In this document: piece by piece, positions 51,381 through 59,127 of the stretch
How the letters are laid out: each line of letters starts with the position of its first letter
Position numbering within the stretch: position 1 is the stretch's first letter
Assembly: GCA_947454055.1 (NCBI GenBank)
Contig: CANGIS010000013.1
Location: 1-62,248, forward strand
DNA: 62,248 nucleotides
Origin: Hyphomicrobiales bacterium
GTDB lineage: Bacteria > Pseudomonadota > Alphaproteobacteria > Rhizobiales > Beijerinckiaceae
Direction of reading: 5' to 3'
Notes under the pieces: model-generated
Database searches by the model: none
What the model was told of the DNA's origin: nothing
The model's input: only the letters and a program-made list of their open reading frames with translations
Made by a program: the position numbers and the translations under genes

Positions 51381-52961
51381 ATGACGATGGAAACTCCAGA
51401 AGGCAGTGCGCCCGATTCAGGCCGTCGTGGTGGCCGAGATGCCCGTCGCGCGGCGCGCGCGCGTCCGCTCTCCGATCAGGATCGGCCCATCTGGCCCGGC
51501 ATGCCCGGCGGCAAATATCAGGTCCTCACACCGGAAGACATGCAGAAGATCCACCACAAGATTCTGGATGTGCTGGAGCAAATCGGCTTTGCCGACGCGA
51601 TCCCGTCCACGATCGAATACATGACCAAAGTCGGCGCTGTGATGGGCTCGGATGGCCGCATGCGCTTTCCGCGTGCGCTGGTCGAAGACACGATTGCCAA
51701 AGCCGCGCGTCGTTTCCCGCTTTATGCCCAAGACCCGCGCTATGACATGGATCCATGGGGCAAGAACGTTTATTACGGCACCGCCGGCGCTGCCGTGAAC
51801 GTGGTCGAACCGCTCACTGGCGATTACCGCGAGTCGACCGTGGTCGATCTTTATGATTGCGCGCGGATCGTCGATCATTGCGATAATATCCACTTCTTCC
51901 AGCGCACCAATGTATGCCGCGAACTGCCGAGCCCGCGTGATCTCGACATCAACACGGCCTATGCCAGTGTGGTCGGCACCACCAAACATGTCGGCACCGG
52001 CATGACGCATCCAGATCACGTCACCGAAGTGCTCGAAATGCTGCATATGATTGCAGGCGGCGAGGATAAATGGCGCGAACGTCCGTTTGTCAGCCAGTCG
52101 AACTGCTTCGTCGTGCCGCCTTTGAAATTCGCCGAAGACGCCTGCAAATGCTTGGAAGTCGCCGTCCTCGGCGGCATGCCGGTTCTGCTGCTCTCGGCAG
52201 GTCAGGCGGGCGCTACCGCTCCGGCTTCCCTTGCCGGCACGGTTGTGCAGGCGGTGGCCGAGTGCCTTGTCGGCCTCATCTATGTCAACGCGATCAAGCC
52301 CGGCGCGCCCTATATTTTCGGCACCTGGCCCTTCGTGTCCGATCTTCGCACCGGCGCCATGTCGGGCGGCTCGCCGGAGCAGGCTTTGTTGTCGTCGGCT
52401 TGCGGCCAGATGGCGAATTTTTATGATCTCAATGGCGGCACGGGTGCCGGCATGTGCGATTCCAAGGTCATCGATTTTCAAGCGGGCTACGAGAAGGCCT
52501 ATAATCTCACCCTCGTCGGCAATGCAGGCACAAACCTGATCTATGAAGCGGCCGGCATGCACGCCTCGCTGCTCGGCATCTGCAAGGAAACGCTGGTGGC
52601 CGACAACGACATCATTGCCGCTGCCCAACGCACCATGCGCGGCATTGATACGTCGGATGAAGCGCTCGACATCGACACCATCCGCAATGTCTGCATTGGC
52701 GGCCCCGGCCATTATCTGGGCTCCGACCAGACGCTGCATCTGATGCAGCGCGATTACGTCTACCCCTCGATCGGCGACCGCTGGAGCCCGAACGAGTGGA
52801 ACGAGCGGGGACGTCCGACCTATGTCGATCGCGCCGTGAAAAAGACGGCGGAAATTTTAAAGAACCATCACCCCAAGCACATCAGCCGCGAGGTCGATGA
52901 CGCCATCCGCGCGAAGTTCCCGATCAAGCTTGATCGCAAAGATATGGGTGAGGTGGCGTAA
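51381..52961 (+). CDS. Trimethylamine methyltransferase (MttB) family protein, copy 3
   Basis: A 526-residue MttB-family methyltransferase without an internal amber codon. It is more distant from copies 1 and 2: segments are GKYQVLTPEDMQKIHHKILD, VYYGTAGAAVNVVEPLTGDY and ALLSSACGQMANFYDLNGGT. The N-terminus has seven Arg between residues 15 and 28 (RRGGRDARRAARAR). The ATG at 51381 follows GAGGGAGAG. Divergent from the LysR gene and followed by a FAD-GcvT demethylase, so it has its own regulation and probably its own donor, but no corrinoid protein of its own; the one at 37142 must serve it. Confidence 0.87.
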   Translation: MTMETPEGSAPDSGRRGGRDARRAARARPLSDQDRPIWPGMPGGKYQVLTPEDMQKIHHKILDVLEQIGFADAIPSTIEYMTKVGAVMGSDGRMRFPRALVEDTIAKAARRFPLYAQDPRYDMDPWGKNVYYGTAGAAVNVVEPLTGDYRESTVVDLYDCARIVDHCDNIHFFQRTNVCRELPSPRDLDINTAYASVVGTTKHVGTGMTHPDHVTEVLEMLHMIAGGEDKWRERPFVSQSNCFVVPPLKFAEDACKCLEVAVLGGMPVLLLSAGQAGATAPASLAGTVVQAVAECLVGLIYVNAIKPGAPYIFGTWPFVSDLRTGAMSGGSPEQALLSSACGQMANFYDLNGGTGAGMCDSKVIDFQAGYEKAYNLTLVGNAGTNLIYEAAGMHASLLGICKETLVADNDIIAAAQRTMRGIDTSDEALDIDTIRNVCIGGPGHYLGSDQTLHLMQRDYVYPSIGDRWSPNEWNERGRPTYVDRAVKKTAEILKNHHPKHISREVDDAIRAKFPIKLDRKDMGEVA

Positions 52962-52988
52962 AAGGTGCGGTTAGAGCATATGGAAAGA

Positions 52989-53059
52989 CGGCAATCGGTA
53001 TTCGGCAGTCGGCAATCGAAAAGGACGAACCGACAACCGACAACCGACTGCCGAAAAAG
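52989..53059. repeat. Intergenic hairpin of period-7 repeats (set B)
   Basis: The 5' arm (52989-53018) is CGGCAAT-type heptamers in four copies; the 3' arm (about 53026-53059) is CCGACAA/CCGACTG heptamers. Arms are complementary with some G-U or mismatched positions. It separates MttB copy 3 from the downstream demethylase gene. Confidence 0.75.
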
Positions 53060-53106
53060 CTGGATTGCTGAGCTAAAGCTCGAAACGAAATAAAAGGAAA
53101 CACCCC

Positions 53107-55551
53107 ATGGCTGCTCTGCCCTCACACGCTTCTGTTGTTATCGTGGGAGGCGGCATTGTGGGCTGCTCCACCGCCTATCATCTGGGCAAGCTCGGCGTGA
53201 AAGACGTCGTGCTCTTGGAGCGCAAGCGGTTGACCAGTGGCACCACATGGCATGCAGCGGGGCTTGTGCGCTCCTCGCTCTACACGCAAAACCTGACCCG
53301 GCTCGCAAAATACACGGTCGATCTCTACACCAATCTGGAGAAGGAGACCGGCCAAGCCACCGGCTTCGTGCAGCCCGGCTCGATCTCGATCGCCACCAAT
53401 CCGGAGCGCTGGCAGGAGCTTTCCCGCGCAGCCTCCATGCTGCGCACCTTCGATGTCGAAGCCCACGAGATTACGGCCAAGGAAGCCCAAGCCAAATGGC
53501 CGCTGATGAATGTCGACGATGTGGTCGCCGCCGTCTGGTATCCGTCGGATGGCAAGTGCAACCCAATTGATACAACGATGGCGCTCGCCAAGGGCGCGCG
53601 CATGGGTGGCGTGGCCATTCACGAGAACACGCTCGTCACCAAAATCATCGTCGAGAACGGCCGCGCCACGGGTGTGGAAACCGCAGAAGGCATCATCAAA
53701 GCCGACAAGGTGGTGATCGCCGGCGGCATGTGGACACGCGACTTCGCCCGCACCATCGGCGTCGATGTGCCGCTGCAGGCTTGCGAGCATTTCTACATCG
53801 TCACCGATCCGATGGACGGCATGACGCCCGATCTCCCCGTCATGCGCGACATGGACCATTGCGCCTATTACAAAGAAGACGCGGGCAAGCTGCTGCTCGG
53901 TGCCTTTGAACCCAAGGCCAAGCCATGGGCGCTCGATGGCATCCCTGCCGATTTCGAATTCGGCGAATTGCCCGAAGATTTCGATCACTTTGCGCCGATC
54001 TTGGAAGACGCGATGAAGCGTATTCCGTCGCTTGAAAAAGTCGGCATCCGCAAATTCTTCAACGGACCCGAAAGTTTCACCGCCGACCAGCGCTATATTT
54101 TGGGACCGGCACCGGAAGTGAAGGATGTATTCGTTGCCGCAGGCTTCAACTCCATCGGCATCCAGTCGGGTGGCGGCGCGGGCATGGCGCTCGCCCATTG
54201 GATCACGGAAGGCGAGCCACCGTTTGACCTGTGGGACGTCGATATCGCCCGCCTCTATCCGCACCAGAACACCAAGCATTTCTTGATCCCGCGCGTGTCG
54301 GAAGCCTTGGGCCTGCTCTACGCGATGCATTGGCCGTTCAAACAATACGAGACGTCGCGCGGCGTCCGCAAAACCGCGCTGCATGACCGCATTGCCAATG
54401 CAGGCGCGTGCTTTGGCGAAGTCGCAGGCTGGGAGCGCCCCAACTGGTTCGCAAAACCAGGCCAGGAGCCGAAATACGAATACACTTTCGGCAAACCCAA
54501 CTGGTTTGAAAACTCACGCGACGAATGCAAAGCCGTACGCGAAACGGTGGGCCTGTTCGATCAAAGCGCGTTTGCCAAATTCACGGTCAAAGGCCGCGAC
54601 GCGATGCAGCTTTTGAATCGTGTTTCTGTGAATGAAATGGATGTCGCCAACGGTAAGGTCGTCTACACGCAATGGTGCAACGAGAAGGGCGGCATCGAGG
54701 CCGATCTGACCGCCACCCGCATTGCCCAAAACGAGTATCTCGTTGTCACAGCAGCGATGACGCAATTGCATGATCTGCGTCATCTCGAAAACGCCATCCG
54801 CGACGATGAAGCGGTATCCGTCGTCGATGTGACGTCCGGCACCTCGACCATCGGCCTGATGGGCCCGAATGCCCGCGCGCTTCTGCAATCGCTTACACCC
54901 GATGATGTGTCGAATGCCGCCTTCCCGTTTGGCACCAGCCAGATGATTGAAGTAGGCCCCGCCCGCATCCGCGTCACCCGCATCACCTATGTCGGCGAGC
55001 TGGGATACGAGCTTTATATCCCGAGCGAATTTGCCCCCGGCGTGTTTGATTTTATTATGGCAAACGGCGCGCCCTTCGGCTTGAAACTCGCCGGCTATCA
55101 CGCGATGAACAGCCTGCGCATTGAGAAGGCCTATCGCCATTGGAGCCATGATATTACGCCCGAAGACACGCCGCTCGAAGCGGGCCTTGGTTTCTGCATT
55201 GCGTGGAACAAAAAGGGCGGCTTTATCGGTCGCGAAGCTTTGCTACGCCAGAAAGAGCACGGCATCACGCGTCGCTTGGCGCAGTTCGTGATCACGGATC
55301 CTGATGTCATGCTCTACCATGACGAGCCGATCTGGCTGAACGGCAAAATCATCTCGCGCCTCACCTCGGCCATGTATGGCTACACGCTCGGCGGCGCCGT
55401 TGGCTTAGGCTATGTCGGCACCGAATTTGCCGCAACGCCCGAGGATGTGCTGGCGGGTACCTACGAAATCGAAGTCGCCGGAAAACGCATTCCAGCCAAG
55501 GTATCGCTCAAGCCGATGTATGATCCGACCTCGGCGCGGATAAAGATTTAA
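53107..55551 (+). CDS. FAD-dependent dimethylglycine/sarcosine dehydrogenase with GcvT domain, copy 2
   Basis: An 814-residue paralogue of the protein at 34511. The DAO domain begins VVIVGGGIVGCSTAYHLGKL, and SGTTWHAAGLV holds H49, the expected site of covalent FAD. The GcvT-like half has TSTIGLMGPNARALLQSLTP, YVGELGYELYIPSEFA and GAVGLGYVGTEFA. AGGAAA precedes the ATG. It follows MttB copy 3, separated by a period-7 hairpin, so the two would act in turn: first methyl by corrinoid, later ones to THF as methylene. Substrate uncertain, for example dimethylglycine or an N-methyl cyclic amino acid. Confidence 0.85.
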   Translation: MAALPSHASVVIVGGGIVGCSTAYHLGKLGVKDVVLLERKRLTSGTTWHAAGLVRSSLYTQNLTRLAKYTVDLYTNLEKETGQATGFVQPGSISIATNPERWQELSRAASMLRTFDVEAHEITAKEAQAKWPLMNVDDVVAAVWYPSDGKCNPIDTTMALAKGARMGGVAIHENTLVTKIIVENGRATGVETAEGIIKADKVVIAGGMWTRDFARTIGVDVPLQACEHFYIVTDPMDGMTPDLPVMRDMDHCAYYKEDAGKLLLGAFEPKAKPWALDGIPADFEFGELPEDFDHFAPILEDAMKRIPSLEKVGIRKFFNGPESFTADQRYILGPAPEVKDVFVAAGFNSIGIQSGGGAGMALAHWITEGEPPFDLWDVDIARLYPHQNTKHFLIPRVSEALGLLYAMHWPFKQYETSRGVRKTALHDRIANAGACFGEVAGWERPNWFAKPGQEPKYEYTFGKPNWFENSRDECKAVRETVGLFDQSAFAKFTVKGRDAMQLLNRVSVNEMDVANGKVVYTQWCNEKGGIEADLTATRIAQNEYLVVTAAMTQLHDLRHLENAIRDDEAVSVVDVTSGTSTIGLMGPNARALLQSLTPDDVSNAAFPFGTSQMIEVGPARIRVTRITYVGELGYELYIPSEFAPGVFDFIMANGAPFGLKLAGYHAMNSLRIEKAYRHWSHDITPEDTPLEAGLGFCIAWNKKGGFIGREALLRQKEHGITRRLAQFVITDPDVMLYHDEPIWLNGKIISRLTSAMYGYTLGGAVGLGYVGTEFAATPEDVLAGTYEIEVAGKRIPAKVSLKPMYDPTSARIKI

Positions 55552-55553
55552 GA

Positions 55554-55639
55554 GGCGAGTAGCGAATGGCGAATAGCGAATAGGGAGCGGCGCATTATTG
55601 CATCAGCCTATATTCGCCACTCACCACTCGCCATTCGCG
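55554..55639. repeat. Intergenic hairpin of period-7 repeats (set C)
   Basis: The 5' arm (55554-55584) is four copies of CGAATAG/CGAATGG-type heptamers; the 3' arm (55607-55639) is four ATTCGCC/ACTCGCC heptamers, complementary to it. It fills the gap between the demethylase stop and the enolase-superfamily gene. Confidence 0.8.
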
Positions 55640-55661
55640 TTTTTCCGAAGGAAAACTAAAA

Positions 55662-56864
55662 ATGAAAATCCAGGACCTCGAAGTCTTCATCGTCGGCAAT
55701 CCGCCCCCTACCTTTGGCGGGCGTTATTTTATTTTCGTGAAGCTCACCACCGATAACGGCATCACCGGTATCGGCGAGGTCTATGATGCGGCCTTCAGCG
55801 CCAAAGCGATGAAGGTGATGATCGAGGATGTGTTTGAAACGCATATCCAGGGCATGGATCCGTTCCATCTCGAAAAGATGTTCAAGAACGTTTATGGCCG
55901 CGGCTATTCGCAACGCCCGAACCCGACGCTCACCGCCGTTATCGCCGGTTTTGAAATCGCGATGTGGGACATCAAGGGCAAAGCACTCAACAAGCCCGTC
56001 TATGAACTTCTGGGCGGCAAGGTGCATGAGAAACTTCGTTCCTACACCTATCTCTATCCCAAGGGCGGCGACGCCTATGTGGACACCGATGTCTATTACA
56101 ACCCCGATGTCGCAGCCGAACGTGCGGTTGATTATCTGAAACTCGGCTTCACGGCGTTGAAATTTGATCCGGTTCCGTTTGGCACGTTTGATCCACGCCA
56201 ACCGAGCTTGGAAATGATGGAGCGCTCCGAGCAATTCTGCAAAAAATTGCGCGAAGTGTGCGGCACAAAGGCGGATCTTTTATTCGGCACGCATGGCCAG
56301 TTCACCACCTCGGGCGCCATCCGCCTCGCGCGGCGTCTCGAGGCCTATGATCCGCTGTGGTTCGAAGAGCCAACGCCGCCCGAAATGCCGGAAGAAATGG
56401 CGCTTGTGGCCCGCCAAACCACCATTCCGATTGCGACCGGCGAGCGGCTTTCGACCAAATACGAATTCAAGCGGGTGCTGGAATTACGCGCTGCCCACAT
56501 TCTGCAAATGGCGATCAGCCGCGTTGGCGGCATCATGGAAACAAAAAAGATCGCGGCGATGGCCGAAACCTACTACGCGCAAATCGCGCCGCATCTTTAT
56601 TGCGGTCCGGTGGAAGCGGCGGCCAACATCCAGCTTGCAGCCTCGGTGCCCAATTTCTTAGTCCTCGAAAGTATCGAAACCTTCGGCGGTTTTTATGGCG
56701 CTCTCGTGAAAAACAAAATCAAATGGGAAGCGGGCTATGTCATCCCGTCCAACGAGCCGGGCCTCGGCATCGAGCTTGATGAAGAGCTCGCCCGCGCCCA
56801 CCCCTATACCGGCAAAGCGCTCCATCTCGTGCCCGTCTATGATCCGATGAATTTGCCGAATTAA
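55662..56864 (+). CDS. Mandelate racemase/muconate lactonizing (enolase superfamily) protein with altered active site
   Basis: A 400-residue enolase-superfamily protein: N-terminal capping domain (YFIFVKLTTDNGITGIGEVY), then a barrel. Metal-ligand positions E235/E236 in WFEEPTPPE and E261 in IATGERL are present. The usual first metal ligand Asp, in the strand LLFGTHGQF, is Gly209, and the Asp of the His-Asp dyad, in LQMAISRVGG, is Ala284; H311 (APHLYCGP) is present. The form is nearest to galactonate-dehydratase-like members. It sits in the MttB copy 3 gene run and may act on a betaine or a by-product. Activity uncertain. Confidence 0.78.
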   Translation: MKIQDLEVFIVGNPPPTFGGRYFIFVKLTTDNGITGIGEVYDAAFSAKAMKVMIEDVFETHIQGMDPFHLEKMFKNVYGRGYSQRPNPTLTAVIAGFEIAMWDIKGKALNKPVYELLGGKVHEKLRSYTYLYPKGGDAYVDTDVYYNPDVAAERAVDYLKLGFTALKFDPVPFGTFDPRQPSLEMMERSEQFCKKLREVCGTKADLLFGTHGQFTTSGAIRLARRLEAYDPLWFEEPTPPEMPEEMALVARQTTIPIATGERLSTKYEFKRVLELRAAHILQMAISRVGGIMETKKIAAMAETYYAQIAPHLYCGPVEAAANIQLAASVPNFLVLESIETFGGFYGALVKNKIKWEAGYVIPSNEPGLGIELDEELARAHPYTGKALHLVPVYDPMNLPN

Positions 56865-56867
56865 AAG

Positions 56868-57023
56868 AGGCGAATAGCGAATGGCGAGTAGCGAATAGGG
56901 AGTAAGTTGTCTTTCGGACCACGCGTCTCTTGGACAGCGCATGGAATGCGAGCCGGAGGCTCGCGGTCCGATCATTAGCCGCTATTCGCCATTCGCCATT
57001 CGCCATTCGCCATTCGCTACCAC
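56868..57023. repeat. Composite repeat: period-7 hairpin (set D) with an inner GC-rich palindrome
   Basis: Outer arms are CGAATAG/CGAATGG heptamers (56868-56901) and ATTCGCC heptamers (56980-57023). Between them lies a different element (56915-56970): GCGAGCC-GGA-GGCTCGC (56948-56964), a perfect 7-bp hairpin, flanked by CGGACC and GGTCCG. The inner piece resembles a common alphaproteobacterial REP-type palindrome inserted in the loop of the outer one. Confidence 0.8.
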
Positions 57024-57053
57024 CTATCCACCCCAACAAAAGGACCCACCCCC

Positions 57054-57965
57054 ATGCTACGCTACGGCTATATCGGCTTAGGCCATCTCGGCGCCAATCT
57101 CGCGATGAATCTTGTGAAGGCGGGCTATCAGGTCACCGTCACGGATCTCAACAAAGACAACGCCCAAAAGCTGATCGCGGCCGGTGCGATCTGGGCGGAT
57201 ACGCCAAAGGGCGTGGCAGAAAATTCCGACGCCGTCATCACCTGCCTGCCCTCGCCCAAGGTTTCGATGGCGGTGCTCACCGGCAAAGACGGTATTCTCG
57301 CGGGCCTCAAAAAAGGCGGCACCTGGATCGAGAATTCCACTAATGGCAAGGAAGAGATCGAGGCCATGGCCAAGATCGCGGCCGAGCATGGCGTCAACAC
57401 GCTGGAAGCCCCTGTTACGGGCGGCGTCCACAAAGCGGCGCAAGGCACCATCACCGTATTGGTGGGCGGCGATAAAGCGCTGTTCGAAACCCATCTTCCC
57501 GCGCTCCAAAAGCTCGGCGGCGAGATTTTCCATATGGGCGATATCGGCGCGGCCTCGGTCATCAAGGTTATCACCAATATGCTGGCCTTCATCCACCTCG
57601 TGGCGTGCGGCGAAGCCCTGATGCTGGCCAAGCGCGGCGGCCTAGATCTCGCCCAAGCGTTCCACGCGATCAAAGCCAGCTCCGGCAACAGCTTTGTTCA
57701 CGAGACCGAAGGTCAGGTGATTTTGAACGGCAGCTACAACATCAATTTCACGATGGATCTGGCCTGCAAGGATTTGGGCTTTGCTACCGGTTTCGGCCGT
57801 GAATTCGGCGTGCCCTTGAAGCTCGCGGGTCTGACCGAGCAAATCTTCGTCGAAGGTCGCCAGGCCTATGGTGGTCAGGCCTGGTCGTCGCAGATCGTGA
57901 AGCTCTTGGAAGACGCGCTCCACACCGATTTGCGCGCTCCGGGCTTTCCGGCGGAATTGGAATAA
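57054..57965 (+). CDS. NAD(P)-dependent beta-hydroxyacid dehydrogenase (3-hydroxyisobutyrate dehydrogenase family)
   Basis: A 303-residue dehydrogenase. The Rossmann motif is YGYIGLGHLGANLAMNLVKA, the substrate-binding signature is TLEAPVTGGVHKAAQGTITV, and the catalytic Lys lies in GAASVIKVITNMLAFIHLVA. Family members oxidise hydroxyisobutyrate, tartronate semialdehyde or related acids. It is the last gene of the MttB copy 3 run, with a composite repeat before it, and its TAA abuts the convergent glycosyltransferase stop. It may work on the product of the enolase-superfamily protein; substrate unknown. Confidence 0.85.
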   Translation: MLRYGYIGLGHLGANLAMNLVKAGYQVTVTDLNKDNAQKLIAAGAIWADTPKGVAENSDAVITCLPSPKVSMAVLTGKDGILAGLKKGGTWIENSTNGKEEIEAMAKIAAEHGVNTLEAPVTGGVHKAAQGTITVLVGGDKALFETHLPALQKLGGEIFHMGDIGAASVIKVITNMLAFIHLVACGEALMLAKRGGLDLAQAFHAIKASSGNSFVHETEGQVILNGSYNINFTMDLACKDLGFATGFGREFGVPLKLAGLTEQIFVEGRQAYGGQAWSSQIVKLLEDALHTDLRAPGFPAELE

Positions 57966-58991
57966 TCAGGGGTGCGGGCGCGAAAGCGTATCGAGCGCCG
58001 ACGTTAAAAGCGCGGCGACAGCCTCCCGGCTAAACCGCGCTTTCACATCCCTTTGGCCCGACGCTCCCATACGGGCAGCGTCGGCCTTGTTTCCAAGTGC
58101 AGCCGAAACAGCGCGGGCCAACCGCTCCGGATCCTCGCGTGGCACGATCAGCCCCGTCTCTGTGTCTTTGACAATGACGGAAGGACCATCGGTATCGGTC
58201 ACCACCACGGGAAGTCCTTCCGCCATCGCCTCGATCAGGACAATACCGAAAGGCTCCTCGCGCGAGGGGAGCACGAAAAGATCCAGCGCCTCGAAAAACG
58301 CGTGTCGATCCGAAACCCACCCCGTAAAGCAAACGCGATCCGTCAGCCCCAAGCGCTCGACCTGCGCTTCAAGGCGTCCCCGCTCGGGGCCGTCGCCGCC
58401 CAGCACGCAGCGCCAAGGCTGCCCGCTGAGCATCGGCGAAGCGAGCGCCTCCAATAGCCCGTCAAAGCCCTTGTTCGGATGCAGTCGACCCAGCGAGCCG
58501 ATCACGGGCGGATCGCGAAACGGCGGCCTTCCCTCGCCATCCCCGACACGAACCATATTCGGTACGATCTCGATGGGCTTAGCCGGAAACTGTATTGCCG
58601 CCGCCTCGGCCACACGCGGTGACACGGCGATAAAGCCATCCATCCTGGCCATCTCCGGCTTGAAGCGCGTATTGTGCAGGACGCCAATTTTCAGCACTCC
58701 CGAAAGCCGTCCCGCATAGCGCATGGCGCGCGTGCCATGGGCGAGCACCAGATCGGGCCGAAGCGTTGCAACAGCCCGGCGCAACCGCCAAGCCGCAATC
58801 GGATCATAATCGGTCACACATTGCAGCGGCCTGAAGCCAAGCCGCGGCGATAAAGTGCGCCGCATCCACCCCGACGGATGACCGAAGCTGATGGTATCAA
58901 CGCCCTGCACGTCCAGCATCTCGGCATAATCGATTGCGGCTTGCTCAAGCCCGCCATGCGCCCGCCCGACCATGAGATTGAAAACGCGCAT
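57966..58991 (-). CDS. Glycosyltransferase family 4 protein
   Basis: A 341-residue GT-B glycosyltransferase. The C-terminal GT4 motif is LPSREEPFGIVLIEAMAEGL followed by PVVVTDTDGPSVIVKDTETG, and the mid-section has VIGSLGRLHPNKGFDGLLEA. The acceptor-side N-terminus MRVFNLMVGRAHGGLEQAAI is typical. It begins the LPS/O-antigen gene group at the right end of the window. The sugar is unknown. Confidence 0.88.
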   Translation of the reverse strand: MRVFNLMVGRAHGGLEQAAIDYAEMLDVQGVDTISFGHPSGWMRRTLSPRLGFRPLQCVTDYDPIAAWRLRRAVATLRPDLVLAHGTRAMRYAGRLSGVLKIGVLHNTRFKPEMARMDGFIAVSPRVAEAAAIQFPAKPIEIVPNMVRVGDGEGRPPFRDPPVIGSLGRLHPNKGFDGLLEALASPMLSGQPWRCVLGGDGPERGRLEAQVERLGLTDRVCFTGWVSDRHAFFEALDLFVLPSREEPFGIVLIEAMAEGLPVVVTDTDGPSVIVKDTETGLIVPREDPERLARAVSAALGNKADAARMGASGQRDVKARFSREAVAALLTSALDTLSRPHP

Positions 58992-59127
58992 CCAAAGCCG
59001 CCCCCCAAGACGGAGCGACCTTCGCTAAAGCCGCCAAATTTGGCAATAGACAAGTGCCTCGAACTTCAGCCACAAGGAGGTTTATCCGCCTTCTTGCCGC
59101 CGTCCCCGTTCGAAGGGTCCACATCGC

